Source: Streptomyces sp. ATexAB-D23 (lineage in GTDB: Bacteria; Actinomycetota; Actinomycetes; Streptomycetales; Streptomycetaceae). From it: a stretch of DNA of 64,000 nt. Within the stretch, counting starts at the first letter, position 1. Each line of letters starts with the position of its first letter. The notes under the pieces were generated by a model. The model was not told where the DNA came from. It did no database searches and saw only the letters and a program-made list of their open reading frames with translations. The stretch spans positions 474,722-538,721 of the forward strand of contig NZ_KB892013.1 in NCBI RefSeq assembly GCF_000373645.1, in the 5' to 3' direction. This document shows positions 17,869 through 26,176 of the stretch, one piece after another. The position numbers and the translations under genes are program-made.

Positions 17869-19152
17869 TCAGCCCGCCGCGCGCAGCGCGTCGGCGAGGA
17901 TCTCCGCGCCCTCCTCGGCCTCCGGGATCGCGAGCGAGAGGGGCGGTGCGATGCGCAGCACGCTGGTGTTGTGGCCGCCTCCCTTGCCGATGAGCAGGCC
18001 GCCTTCGCGGGCCGCCTCCAGGACGGCGGCGGCCGCCTCGGGGTCGGCCTCGTCGGTGCCGGGCTTCACCAGTTCGACCCCGATCATGAGGCCCCGGCCG
18101 CGCACCTCCCGTACCCGCTCCGAGGCCGCGCCGACCGCGCGCAGCCGCTCGATGAGCAGGCCGCCGACCCGGCGGGCGTTGCCCTGGAGGTCGTGTTCGA
18201 GGAGGTACGAGAGGTTGGCGAGGCCGGCCGCCATGGTGACCGGGGACCCGCCGAACGTCGAGATGGAGTTGGCGTCCAGGCAGTTCATGACCTCGGCACG
18301 GGCGACGACCCCGCCGATGGACATGCCGTTGCCGATGCCCTTGGCGAAGGTGAGGATGTCGGGCGGCCCGTTCTGCGCGTGGGCCTGCCAGCCCCAGAAG
18401 TGTTCGCCGGAGCGCCCCCAGCCGGTCTGCACCTCGTCGGAGATCCACAGGATGCCGTGGCGGTCCAGGACTTCGCGGAACGCTCCGTACAGGCCGTCGG
18501 GCGGCGAGGTGAAGCCGCCGACGCCCTGGATGGGTTCGGCGATCAGCGCGGCCGGGGTCCGGGTGTGGCCGAGGAGGTCCTCCAGGTCCGCGACGCAGGC
18601 GGCGGTGAACTCCGCGTCGCTCAGGTGCGCGTAGGGGCCGCGGGTGCGGACGCCGCCGTGCACGTAGAGCGTCTGGAGGGGCGAGAGGCTGGTGGGCGAC
18701 CAGGCGTTGTTGCCGGTGATGGAGACCGCGGAGAAGGACCGGCCGTGGTAGCTGTTGCGCATCGCGAGGATCTGGTTCGACCTGCGGTACGTGGTGGCCA
18801 GGAGCAGGGCCGTGTCGTTGGCCTCGGTGCCGGACGTGGTGAAGAAGACCCGGGCGTCGGGGATGCCGGAGAGCGAGGCGATGCGCTCGGCCAGTTCGAT
18901 CATCGGGCGGTTCAGGTAGAGCGTGGAGGAGTGGATGATCCGCCCGGCCTGCTCGCTGACCGCCTTGGTGACCTCGGGCAGGGCGTGGGCGGTCATGGTG
19001 GTGAGGATGCCGCCGAAGAAGTCGAGGTAGCGGTTGCCGTCGGCGTCCCAGACGTAACGGCCCTCGCCGTGGGTGATCTCCAGCGGGTGGCGGTAGTAGA
19101 GCGCCAGCCAGTCGGGGCTGACGGCGAGGTGGCGGTGGTGGAGGCTGCTCAC
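17869..19152 (-). CDS. class III aminotransferase (beta-alanine/omega-amino acid:pyruvate type)
   Basis: The 427-residue PLP enzyme has the fold-type I signature around DEVQTGWGRSG (239-249) and the Schiff-base lysine K271 in ILTFAKGIGNG. It most resembles AGXT2-like transaminases. Positioned after beta-ureidopropionase, it would convert beta-alanine or beta-aminoisobutyrate to the semialdehyde, completing pyrimidine breakdown. The GTG start 19152 overlaps the upstream stop as GTGA. The longer open frame adds 18 non-family residues, so GTG was preferred. Confidence 0.9.
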   Translation of the reverse strand: MSSLHHRHLAVSPDWLALYYRHPLEITHGEGRYVWDADGNRYLDFFGGILTTMTAHALPEVTKAVSEQAGRIIHSSTLYLNRPMIELAERIASLSGIPDARVFFTTSGTEANDTALLLATTYRRSNQILAMRNSYHGRSFSAVSITGNNAWSPTSLSPLQTLYVHGGVRTRGPYAHLSDAEFTAACVADLEDLLGHTRTPAALIAEPIQGVGGFTSPPDGLYGAFREVLDRHGILWISDEVQTGWGRSGEHFWGWQAHAQNGPPDILTFAKGIGNGMSIGGVVARAEVMNCLDANSISTFGGSPVTMAAGLANLSYLLEHDLQGNARRVGGLLIERLRAVGAASERVREVRGRGLMIGVELVKPGTDEADPEAAAAVLEAAREGGLLIGKGGGHNTSVLRIAPPLSLAIPEAEEGAEILADALRAAG

Positions 19153-19991
19153 GGCTCGACCAGCCCCTCGTACGCGTCGGGGCGGCGGTCCCGGTAGAAC
19201 GCCCACTGCTGCCGTACCTCTTCGATGAGCCCGAAGTCCAGGTCGCGAACGAGGAGTTCCTCCTCCTTGTCGCTGGCGACGTCGCCGACGAACTGGCCGC
19301 GCGGGTCCACGAAGTAGCTGGTGCCGTAGAAGTCGTTGTCGCCGTACTCCTCCTGGCCGACGCGGTTGATCGCGGCGATGAAGTACTCGTTGGCGACGGC
19401 GGACGCGGGCTGTTCCAGCTGCCAGAGGTAGCCGGAGAGACCGCGCGAGGTGGCCGACGGGTTGTACACCAACTGGGCTCCGTTCAGGCCCAGTTGTCGC
19501 CAGCCCTCGGGGAAGTGGCGGTCGTAGCAGATGTAGACGCCGACCTTGCCCACCGCGGTGTCGAAGACGGGCCAGCCGACATTGCCGGGTTTGAAGTAGT
19601 ACTTCTCCCAGAACCCCTTGACCTGCGGGATGTGGTGCTTGCGGTACTTGCCGAGGTACGAGCCGTCCGCGTCGATCACGGCGGCGGTGTTGTAGTAGAA
19701 GCCGGACTGCTCCAGCTCGAAGACCGGGACGACGATCACCATGCCGGTCTCGCGGGCCAGTTCCCGCATCCGGCTGACGGTCGGGCCGTCCGGTACCGGC
19801 TCGGCCCAGCGGTAGTGCTCCGGCTCCTGCACCTGGCAGAAGTAGGGGGCGTTGAACACCTCCTGGAAGCCGATGATCTGCGCCCCTTGCCGGGCGGCCT
19901 CGCGGGCGTGCTCCTCGTGCTTCGCGATCATGGATTCGGTGTCGCCGGTCCAGGTCGCCTGGACGAGGGCGGCGCGTACGACGTGGGACAT
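19149..19991 (-). CDS. beta-ureidopropionase / N-carbamoyl amino acid amidohydrolase (nitrilase superfamily)
   Basis: The 280-residue protein has the nitrilase catalytic triad E44 (GFQEVFNAP), K118 (KYRKHHIPQ) and C155 (YICYDRHFPEGWR). The surrounding sequence is that of beta-alanine synthase and N-carbamoylputrescine/N-carbamoyl-amino acid hydrolases. It removes the carbamoyl group produced by dihydropyrimidinase, releasing CO2, ammonia and a beta-amino acid. It is the first gene of the operon, and its stop overlaps the aminotransferase start by 4 bp. Confidence 0.92.
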   Translation of the reverse strand: MSHVVRAALVQATWTGDTESMIAKHEEHAREAARQGAQIIGFQEVFNAPYFCQVQEPEHYRWAEPVPDGPTVSRMRELARETGMVIVVPVFELEQSGFYYNTAAVIDADGSYLGKYRKHHIPQVKGFWEKYYFKPGNVGWPVFDTAVGKVGVYICYDRHFPEGWRQLGLNGAQLVYNPSATSRGLSGYLWQLEQPASAVANEYFIAAINRVGQEEYGDNDFYGTSYFVDPRGQFVGDVASDKEEELLVRDLDFGLIEEVRQQWAFYRDRRPDAYEGLVEP

Positions 19992-20033
19992 GAGCTGCTC
20001 CTTCGACGCGGCGTCAGAGAGCCTCTTGGTGCT

Positions 20034-20047
20034 TCTACGCCCGTAGA
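20034..20047. promoter_or_regulatory. palindrome upstream of the pyrimidine-degradation operon
   Basis: TCTACG-CC-CGTAGA is a perfect 6-bp inverted repeat located 42 bp upstream of the operon's first start codon (19991), with a further GCGTAG half-site at 20052-20057. It is a good candidate for the operator of the catabolic operon. No regulator gene is adjacent, so the binding protein is unknown. Confidence 0.5.
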
Positions 20048-20173
20048 CACGTGCGTAGGGGAGAACGTAAGCCCCGTCACACGGCGGGGCAAGACCATCG
20101 CAGTGAACCGGCTGAGTCGATCATGTTTCACACCCGTGCGGGCCAGTGCGGGCGGCGGCGCGCCACGCGCCGC

Positions 20174-21484
20174 TCAGCCGATGCCCGCCACCCGCAGGGC
20201 GTGCTCCACGTCCCGCTCCCGCGCGACGGACACCGCACGGGCCGCCGCCAGCAGTTGCGGTACGAGCTGACGCGGATCGCTCTCCGCGACCCTGGCCGCG
20301 TCCTGCGGTGAACGCACCCGGACGAAGGCGCCGAGCAGCGCCTGCGCCTGGGCGGACCGGCCGGCCCGGCCGAGGGCGGCCACGGCGTCGGCGATCTCGG
20401 CGGCCGGCCGGGCCACGCCCTGGCGCAGCAGCTGCCCGCAGTCGTCCGGGCGTCCCGCGGCCGCGAGGGCGTCCGCGGCGGCCGCCAGCGCGGTCGGCGG
20501 CAGCGAGGCCACCTCCCACAGCAGGGTCGCCCAGTCCGCGCCGAGCCCCGCGCGGTGGAGTTCGACGGCGAGGAGCGGCAGCCGCTCCGCGGGCAGCGCG
20601 GCCGCCTCGCAGAGCACGGCGTGCGCCTCACCGCTGCGGCCCTCGGCGCGCAGCCGGAGCAGGGCGCCGACGGTCGTCCGGGCGGACCGGAGGGCGGCGG
20701 GGTCGGGAGGGGTGCCGCGCGGCGCGGCACTCTCCCCGGCAGGGGCACCGCCGAAGCGCGCACCGCGCGGTGAGGCGGCGGGCGGGGCGGGCAGTACGGG
20801 CACGGCCTCCACGAACCCCTCGTCGTCGGCCTCCAGCCCGGCGTACCGGGCGCCTCGGGGCTTCCCGCGAACGCGGGCCGGAGGTGCGGGAGGCGTGGCG
20901 GCCGGGGTGGGGCCGGGCGGGCGGCGCCGTGCCGGGACCACCGCCTCCGTGTCGGCGGTCTCCGCCGCACCCCCCGGCGGCTCCGGGTGCTCAGCCGCCG
21001 CCTCCCGCACCGCCTCCAGCCGTCCGCGCAGCTCGGCGCAGCGGGCCGTGGCGCGTTCGTGGTCGTCGCGGGCCCAGGCGGCGGCCTCCGCGTCCGCCCC
21101 CGCCCCGCCGCCCGACCGGGCCGTCCGCAACCGGTACGCCGCGTGCGCCTGTTCGCGCAGCATCAGCTGGAGCCGCTCCGCCAGCTGCTCGCGCCCGCCG
21201 GGGCGGCGGTCGTGGGCGACGGCGCAGTCCGCGTAGAGGGCGGCCGCCCGTACGGACGCCTGTTCCGCGTACGCGGCGCCGCGTACGGCCGCGAGGTCCG
21301 CGAAGAGTGAGTCCACCACGTCCCAGGGGGGCAGTTCCGCTCCCTCCAGGCAGGCCCGCATCCCCTCGGGGTCGCGCCGGCAGAAGACGCCGTACCACCC
21401 CCGTCCGGGATCGAGCAGCGCCGCCAGCTCTCGCAGGCTGCGTGCGAACTCCCCTATGGACACCGCTTGCTGATGCACCGTCAT
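20174..21484 (-). CDS. hypothetical Streptomyces protein with N-terminal helical domain and Ala/Pro-rich middle
   Basis: This 436-residue protein has no catalytic motif I recognise. Residues 1-70 (VSIGEFARSLRELAALLDPGRGWYGVFCRRDPEGM) resemble a compact regulator-like helical domain. Residues 90-165 are helical and Arg/Glu/Ala-rich, possibly coiled coil. Residues 170-290 are Pro/Gly/Ala-rich and likely disordered. The C-terminal 150 residues contain short repeated helices built on LLR-type motifs, like a solenoid. Proteins of this look are common in Streptomyces and often get misleading automatic names such as 'UL36 tegument protein'. It stands alone between the pyrimidine operon promoter region and the PPOX gene. 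No function is assigned. Confidence 0.6.
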   Translation of the reverse strand: MTVHQQAVSIGEFARSLRELAALLDPGRGWYGVFCRRDPEGMRACLEGAELPPWDVVDSLFADLAAVRGAAYAEQASVRAAALYADCAVAHDRRPGGREQLAERLQLMLREQAHAAYRLRTARSGGGAGADAEAAAWARDDHERATARCAELRGRLEAVREAAAEHPEPPGGAAETADTEAVVPARRRPPGPTPAATPPAPPARVRGKPRGARYAGLEADDEGFVEAVPVLPAPPAASPRGARFGGAPAGESAAPRGTPPDPAALRSARTTVGALLRLRAEGRSGEAHAVLCEAAALPAERLPLLAVELHRAGLGADWATLLWEVASLPPTALAAAADALAAAGRPDDCGQLLRQGVARPAAEIADAVAALGRAGRSAQAQALLGAFVRVRSPQDAARVAESDPRQLVPQLLAAARAVSVARERDVEHALRVAGIG

Positions 21485-21616
21485 CGTCGCCCTCGGCCGC
21501 CGTGGACTGGAACGTTCCAGTGGACGGCATTCGACCGCAGCCGTGTTTCGGGACGGCTACGCGCAGTTTGCGGGCCGGAGGCGGCCGGTACGCGGGCGGG
21601 GCGCGCGGGCAGGCGG

Positions 21617-21997
21617 TCAGAAGGTGATGGCGATCCCGGTGTGCGGGCGCTTGCCGAGCCGGACGATCATCGCCGGGTAGTCGAGCAGCCAGTACTTCCA
21701 GGTGTACTTGCGGCCGATGGCGCGGCGCACGGCGGCCGTCCCGCGCTCGTCGAGCAGCCTGCCGGTCCCCTCGGCGCTCACGGCGCCCTCCTCGGTCCGG
21801 CCGCGCACATCGCAGACGGTGACCCTGACCCGGCTGTCGTTGCGCAGTCGCTTGACCTTCCAGGAGTCGGTCCTGGTCCAGACGACCAGCTCGTCGCCGT
21901 CGGCCGCCGCCCAGACCGGGGTGGCGACCGGCGTGCCGTCCTTGCGGTACGTGGTGAGGCTGACGTACTCGCTGCGGGCGAAGTCCTGGAGGCTCAT
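21617..21997 (-). CDS. PPOX-class F420-dependent oxidoreductase
   Basis: The 126-residue split-barrel protein begins LQDFARSEYVSLTTYRKDGTPVATPVWAAADGDELVVWT, a hallmark of the PPOX-class F420-dependent group related to pyridoxamine-phosphate oxidase. A downstream RKYTWKYWLLDYPAM segment completes the fold. Members reduce small molecules with F420H2 or bind other cofactors; no specific substrate is known. Length is full for the subfamily. The gene is monocistronic, 28 bp downstream of the XRE regulator gene on the same strand, so it could be co-transcribed with it. Confidence 0.85.
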   Translation of the reverse strand: MSLQDFARSEYVSLTTYRKDGTPVATPVWAAADGDELVVWTRTDSWKVKRLRNDSRVRVTVCDVRGRTEEGAVSAEGTGRLLDERGTAAVRRAIGRKYTWKYWLLDYPAMIVRLGKRPHTGIAITF

Positions 21998-22025
21998 GGG
22001 CCCAGCGTAGGCCGTGCTCCCCGCG

Positions 22026-22295
22026 CTATCCGGCCAGAGGCACGACCTCCGGCACCGCGGCGCAGCTCACCAGCAGCTCGTCCATGGAGAGGCCGAGCGC
22101 GCCGGCCACGGCGGCGACGGTGAAGAACGCGGGGGTGGGGGCGCGGCCGGTCTCGATCTTCCGCAGGGTCTCGGCCGAGATTCCGGCGCGGGCGGCGATC
22201 TCGGTCATGCTGCGGCCGGCGCGCGCTTCCCGCAGCAGCAGGCCGAGCCGTTCGCCGCGCAGGCGCTCTTCGGGGGTCAGGGGGGTTCGTACCAT
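22026..22295 (-). CDS. XRE-family helix-turn-helix regulator
   Basis: The 89-residue protein is essentially one Cro/C1-type HTH: LGLLLREARAGRSMTEIAARAGISAETLRKIE, with the recognition helix around ISAETLRKIETG, then a short C-terminal helix (LGLSMDELL). It is divergent from the methionine aminopeptidase gene, with only 41 bp between start codons. That spacer contains an inverted repeat overlapping both promoters, implying autoregulation and control of the peptidase. It is probably read from a leaderless transcript. Confidence 0.85.
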   Translation of the reverse strand: MVRTPLTPEERLRGERLGLLLREARAGRSMTEIAARAGISAETLRKIETGRAPTPAFFTVAAVAGALGLSMDELLVSCAAVPEVVPLAG

Positions 22296-22304
22296 GCCGT
22301 CATT

Positions 22305-22329
22305 CTAATACCGCCCGGACCGGTATAGT
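22305..22329. promoter_or_regulatory. overlapping divergent -10 elements and operator-like inverted repeat
   Basis: The rightward -10 TATAGT (22324-22329) ends 7 nt before the aminopeptidase ATG. The leftward -10 TATTAG (22310-22305) ends 9 nt before the regulator ATG. Both therefore start transcription at or next to the first codon. ATACCG and CGGTAT (22308-22313, 22321-22326) form an inverted repeat with a 7-bp spacer lying over both elements, a natural site for the XRE protein. Confidence 0.6.
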
Positions 22330-22336
22330 AATTGGC

Positions 22337-23104
22337 ATGGTGCAACTCAAGACAGACACATCCATCGAAGCCATGCGCGCGACCGGCCGGGTCGTGGCAC
22401 AGATGCTGACAGCAGCCCGGGAAGCGGCCGCCATCGGCGTGACCCTGCGCGAACTCGACGAGGTGGCGCGCGGGGTGCTGCGCGAGGCGGGCGCCGGCTC
22501 GCCGTTCCTCGGATACCGGCCGCACTTCGCCCCGGTCCCCTTCCCCGCGGTCATCTGCGCGTCGGTCAACGACGCGATCGTGCACGGCATCCCGACCGAC
22601 TACCGGCTGCGCGACGGCGACCTGGTGAGCATCGACGCGGGCGCGACCCTGGACGGCTGGGCCGGCGACTCGGCGATCAGCTTCACCGTGGGCAGGGCCC
22701 GCCCGGCCGACACCCGGCTCATCGACACCGCGTACGCGGCCCTGGACGCGGGTATCGCCGCGGCCACCGTCGGCAACCGGATCGGTGACATCGCGCACGC
22801 CATCGGCACGGTCTGCCGCACCGCCGGCTACGGCATCCCCGAGGGGTTCGGCGGGCACGGCGTGGGCCGCGAGATGCACGAGGACCCGGGCGTGCCCAAC
22901 GAGGGCCGGCCGGGGCGCGGCATGCCGCTGCGGCACGGGATGGTGCTGGCCATCGAGCCGATGCTGATCGCCGGCGGGGTGGACACCTACCGGGCGGACC
23001 GGGACGGCTGGACGCTGCGGTCGACCGACGGCAGCCGGGCCGCGCACGCCGAGCACACCGTGGCGATCACGGACGACGGCCCCCGTATCCTGACCGCCCT
23101 CTGA
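22337..23104 (+). CDS. map: type I methionine aminopeptidase
   Basis: This 255-residue metallopeptidase removes the initiator Met from nascent proteins. The pita-bread fold ligands are present: SIDAGA and GDSAIS (two Asp), the HG-G-G-E-MHE motif GGHGVGREMHEDP (His), AIEPM (Glu) and AEHTVAI (Glu). Substrate-pocket residues at VNDAIVHGIP also fit. It lacks the N-terminal zinc-finger/SH3-binding extension. It is likely a second, regulated copy, because the housekeeping map gene normally sits next to secY/adk and infA, not beside an XRE regulator. No Shine-Dalgarno precedes the ATG, which agrees with a leaderless mRNA. Confidence 0.92.
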   Translation: MVQLKTDTSIEAMRATGRVVAQMLTAAREAAAIGVTLRELDEVARGVLREAGAGSPFLGYRPHFAPVPFPAVICASVNDAIVHGIPTDYRLRDGDLVSIDAGATLDGWAGDSAISFTVGRARPADTRLIDTAYAALDAGIAAATVGNRIGDIAHAIGTVCRTAGYGIPEGFGGHGVGREMHEDPGVPNEGRPGRGMPLRHGMVLAIEPMLIAGGVDTYRADRDGWTLRSTDGSRAAHAEHTVAITDDGPRILTAL

Positions 23105-23109
23105 GCGCG

Positions 23110-23922
23110 CTACTCGCGCACGAACTGCTCGGCGAGCGCCCGTCCCGCCGCCACGGCGGCGCCGTGGTCCTCGATCGGTGACACCTCGGAGCCGGGGAAC
23201 AGGATGTACGTGACCCCGGAGCCGGCGCCGCCGCTCCTCGGGTCCGGATCGATGCCGAGGGACTTCGCCGTGGCGTACGAGGCCTCCCCGACGATCCGCT
23301 CCGGGCCGACGTCACCGACGACGGCGTACTCCACCCTGTCGCCGTGCACGACGGCGACGACCCCGCCGCCCCTGATCCCGGCCGCCGCGTAGTCCCAGAC
23401 GCCGCTGCGGCCCGGCACGACGACGTACGGCAGCCGCTCGGCGTTCAGCGGTTTGCCGTCCGAGGTGTGGAACGCGGTGTCGCCGTGGAAGGACGGATCG
23501 GTGCCCGTGTTGCAGGCGGCCGTCACCTGCCCGTCGCAGTCGATGTCCATGTCCGCCTTCCAGAACACCGCACCGGGCATGCCGCAGACCGGGACCGTCG
23601 CCGAAGTCCCCTCATCCGTGCGGTACTCGCCGTGCGAAACCTGCGTACAGGCCGACACCTTGGCCAGCAGTTCGGCCGCGCCGACCGGCCCTCTTCGGTC
23701 ACGGGACGGGGAGGGTGCGGAGCGGTGCGCCCGGACGGGCGCCCGGTGGACCCGTGCGACCGGTGCGAGGCGCGGCGCCGACAGGGCGGGACGGGGCGCC
23801 GGCGCGGGGGCGGCGAGTGCGGCGTCCGGGCCCGCCGCCGCCACCACGAGGGTGGCGGGGGCGGGCGTGCCGGCCGTGAGGAGCGCGGCACCGGAGGCCG
23901 TGACGAGGGCAAGCGTTCGCAT
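23110..23922 (-). CDS. secreted glycoside hydrolase family 75 chitosanase
   Basis: The 270-residue protein begins with a signal peptide and a long Pro/Ala-rich linker (about 25-75). This is followed by a GH75 domain with the characteristic FWKADMDIDCDG strand (acidic catalytic residues), NTGTDPSFHGDTAF, and the AVVGDVGP segment. GH75 enzymes cut chitosan internally. I chose ATG 23922; a GTG 6 bp upstream is possible. It lies 83 bp downstream of the gamma-glutamyltransferase gene on the same strand and converges with the aminopeptidase gene, leaving 5 bp between stops. Its job is to degrade fungal wall or arthropod polysaccharide outside the cell. Confidence 0.85.
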   Translation of the reverse strand: MRTLALVTASGAALLTAGTPAPATLVVAAAGPDAALAAPAPAPRPALSAPRLAPVARVHRAPVRAHRSAPSPSRDRRGPVGAAELLAKVSACTQVSHGEYRTDEGTSATVPVCGMPGAVFWKADMDIDCDGQVTAACNTGTDPSFHGDTAFHTSDGKPLNAERLPYVVVPGRSGVWDYAAAGIRGGGVVAVVHGDRVEYAVVGDVGPERIVGEASYATAKSLGIDPDPRSGGAGSGVTYILFPGSEVSPIEDHGAAVAAGRALAEQFVRE

Positions 23923-24005
23923 ACGCACTGGGGGGCGCCCTTCTGGCGAGGAGATGGTCCTTGCGGCGTGAGCCGCCGTGCGCCCCCCCTGTCGGCTCCG
24001 GGCGG

Positions 24006-25814
24006 TCAGGGCCGCCCGCTCGGCCTCACCACCATCGCCGAGCCGCCGCCGCGCCGCTCCTTCTCGGCGGCCGCGAGCCACCGTCCGTCGGGCAGCCGCT
24101 GCACACCGGTCGCCGCCCCGATCTCCGGGTTGAGCTTGAAGACATGGCCCAGGGATTCCAGCCGGGCCCTCAACGGGCTGTTCCACAGCGCCGGTTCGAG
24201 CTCGGTGGCCGCCGCGTTGCGCTGGCTGGCGCGGGGCGCGGCGATGGCGTCGACCAGCGGGAGCCCCCGGTCGACCGTGCCGATCAGCGACTGGAGCACG
24301 GTGGTGATGATGGTGGCCCCGCCGGGTGAGCCGAGGGCGAGCACGGGCTGCCCGTGCCGGAGCACGATGGTCGGCGAGATGGACGAGCGCGGGCGCTTGC
24401 CCGGTCCCGGCAGGTTCGGGTCGTGGACGGCCGGGTCGGCCGGTGCGAAGGAGAAGTCGGTCAGCTCGTTGTTGAGCAGGTAGCCCCGCCCCGGCACCGT
24501 GATGCCGCTGCCGCCGGTCTGCTCGATGGTCAGGGTGTACGCGACGACGTTGCCCCACTTGTCGGCGGTCGTCAGGTGGGTGGTGTTCTCCCCCTCGTAC
24601 GTGGTCGGCGCGGCCTTGCCGGTGGACCGGCAGTCGCCCGGGTGGCGCGGGTCGCCCGGGGCGAGCGGGCTCGCCAGCACCGAGTCGTCCTTGATCAGGC
24701 ACTCCCGGGCGTCCGCGAACCGCTGGCTGAGCAGGCCCTTGGTCGGTACGTCCTCGAAGGCCGGGTCACCGACCCACCGCCCCCGGTCGGCGAACGCGAC
24801 GCGGCTCGCCTCGATGTAGCGGTGCAGGTACTTCTCCTCGCTCACCCGCGAAAGGTCCGTGGACTCCAGGATGTTGAGGGCCTCGCCCACCGTCGTGCCA
24901 CCGGAGGAGGACGGCGCCATGCCGTACACGTCGAGCCCCCGGTAGTTCACCTTCGTGGGCGCCCGGCGCAGCGCGCGGTAGGAGCGCAGGTCCTTCGCGG
25001 TCAGGTCGCCCGGCCGCACGACCCGGCCGGACGCGGGGTCGACGGGCGGGTTGCGCACGGTCCGCACGACGTCGTCGGCCAGCTTGCCCCGGTAGAGCTC
25101 GTCGACCCCGTTGCGGCCGACCTCCTCGTAGGTGCGGGCGAGGTCCGGGTTCTTGAACACCGAGCCGACCGCGGGCGGCTTCCCGCCGGGCAGGAACAGC
25201 TTCCGGGTGGCCGGGAAGTCACGGAACCTGGCCTCGTTGTCCGCGGTCTGCGAGCGGAACGTTTCATCCACGACGAACCCGTTGCGGGCCAGCCGTTCTG
25301 CGGGCTTGAGGACCTGGCGCAGCGAGGTGCTCCCCCAGGCGTCCAGCGCCGCGTCCCAGGTGGCGGGCGTGCCTGGGGTGCCGACCCCGAGCCCACTGGT
25401 CACCGCGTCCTCGAAGGCGAGGGGTTCGCCGTTCTCCAGGAAGAGGGAGGAGTCCGCGCTGCGCGGGGCGGTCTCGCGGCCGTCGATGGTCTGGACGGTA
25501 CGGGTGCGGGCGTCGTAGTAGACGAAGTACCCGCCACCGCCGAGTCCCGCCGAATACGGCTCGGTCACCCCGAGCGCGGCGGCGGTCGCCACGGCGGCGT
25601 CCACCGCGTTGCCGCCCTTGCGCAGCACCTCGATCCCGGCGGCCGTGGCGTCCGCGTCGACGCTGGAGACCGCGCCCCCGTATCCCGCCGCCACGGGCGA
25701 CTTGGGCGGTGGTGCGGCCGGATGGGCGGACGAGGACGGGGCAGCGGCCCCGACCGACACAACGGCGGCGAGAATCGCCGACAACGACACATTCCGCCTG
25801 ACGGAACGTCGCAT
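24006..25814 (-). CDS. ggt: gamma-glutamyltransferase
   Basis: The 602-residue protein is the self-cleaving Ntn hydrolase that transfers or hydrolyses the gamma-glutamyl group of glutathione-like or gamma-glutamyl peptides. The conserved cleavage-site threonine is T411 in GENTTHLTTADKWGN. The large subunit ends just before it and the small subunit has the substrate loops TGGSGITVPGRGYLLNNE and SPGGATIITT. A signal peptide (MRRSVRRNVSLSAILAAVVS) directs export, so it works outside the membrane. The ATG 25814 has GGAGG 5 nt upstream. In Streptomyces, mycothiol replaces glutathione, so the physiological donors may be poly-gamma-glutamate or scavenged glutathione. Confidence 0.92.
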   Translation of the reverse strand: MRRSVRRNVSLSAILAAVVSVGAAAPSSSAHPAAPPPKSPVAAGYGGAVSSVDADATAAGIEVLRKGGNAVDAAVATAAALGVTEPYSAGLGGGGYFVYYDARTRTVQTIDGRETAPRSADSSLFLENGEPLAFEDAVTSGLGVGTPGTPATWDAALDAWGSTSLRQVLKPAERLARNGFVVDETFRSQTADNEARFRDFPATRKLFLPGGKPPAVGSVFKNPDLARTYEEVGRNGVDELYRGKLADDVVRTVRNPPVDPASGRVVRPGDLTAKDLRSYRALRRAPTKVNYRGLDVYGMAPSSSGGTTVGEALNILESTDLSRVSEEKYLHRYIEASRVAFADRGRWVGDPAFEDVPTKGLLSQRFADARECLIKDDSVLASPLAPGDPRHPGDCRSTGKAAPTTYEGENTTHLTTADKWGNVVAYTLTIEQTGGSGITVPGRGYLLNNELTDFSFAPADPAVHDPNLPGPGKRPRSSISPTIVLRHGQPVLALGSPGGATIITTVLQSLIGTVDRGLPLVDAIAAPRASQRNAAATELEPALWNSPLRARLESLGHVFKLNPEIGAATGVQRLPDGRWLAAAEKERRGGGSAMVVRPSGRP

Positions 25815-26176
25815 GCGCACCTCCGGTGACAGATCGTCCGCGCAGGGTAGCGCCGCCCCGGCCGTCCCGTCAGGTCCGCCTCGAACTTGAGGCCGAATGC
25901 CCGCCGACATGCCCGCCAGGACTGACCACGTACGCAACCTCGTCCTGAGCGTGGGCCGCCGGCGTCAGCGCGGCCCCCGGCCTCGGTCGTGGCGCCGGTC
26001 GGTCGGTGATACGAGCCTCGCGCCGAAGGCGGGTGGCGCTGCCGCCCTCCACGACTGGTCACGGTCCGAGATGGCCGAAGGACGAGAGCCGGGCCTTGCC
26101 CCCTCAAGCCTCCCCTTGATCCTGGACACCTGGAGACCGGGACCTGAGGTTCCAGAGGAAGAGGAAGTAGCACCAA
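25815..26176. other. non-coding stretch with probable left flank of an IS3 element
   Basis: I see no convincing gene here. The last about 55 bp (from the TGGACACCTGG near 26122 to the GTG at 26177) have the usual spacing and A/G-rich character of the left end of an IS3-family element, but the terminal repeat cannot be paired because the right end is missing. Confidence 0.5.

Noticed and set aside
20174..21484. Viral tegument-like annotation for the hypothetical protein
   Set aside because: This label comes from low-complexity similarity only; there is no viral domain in the sequence.
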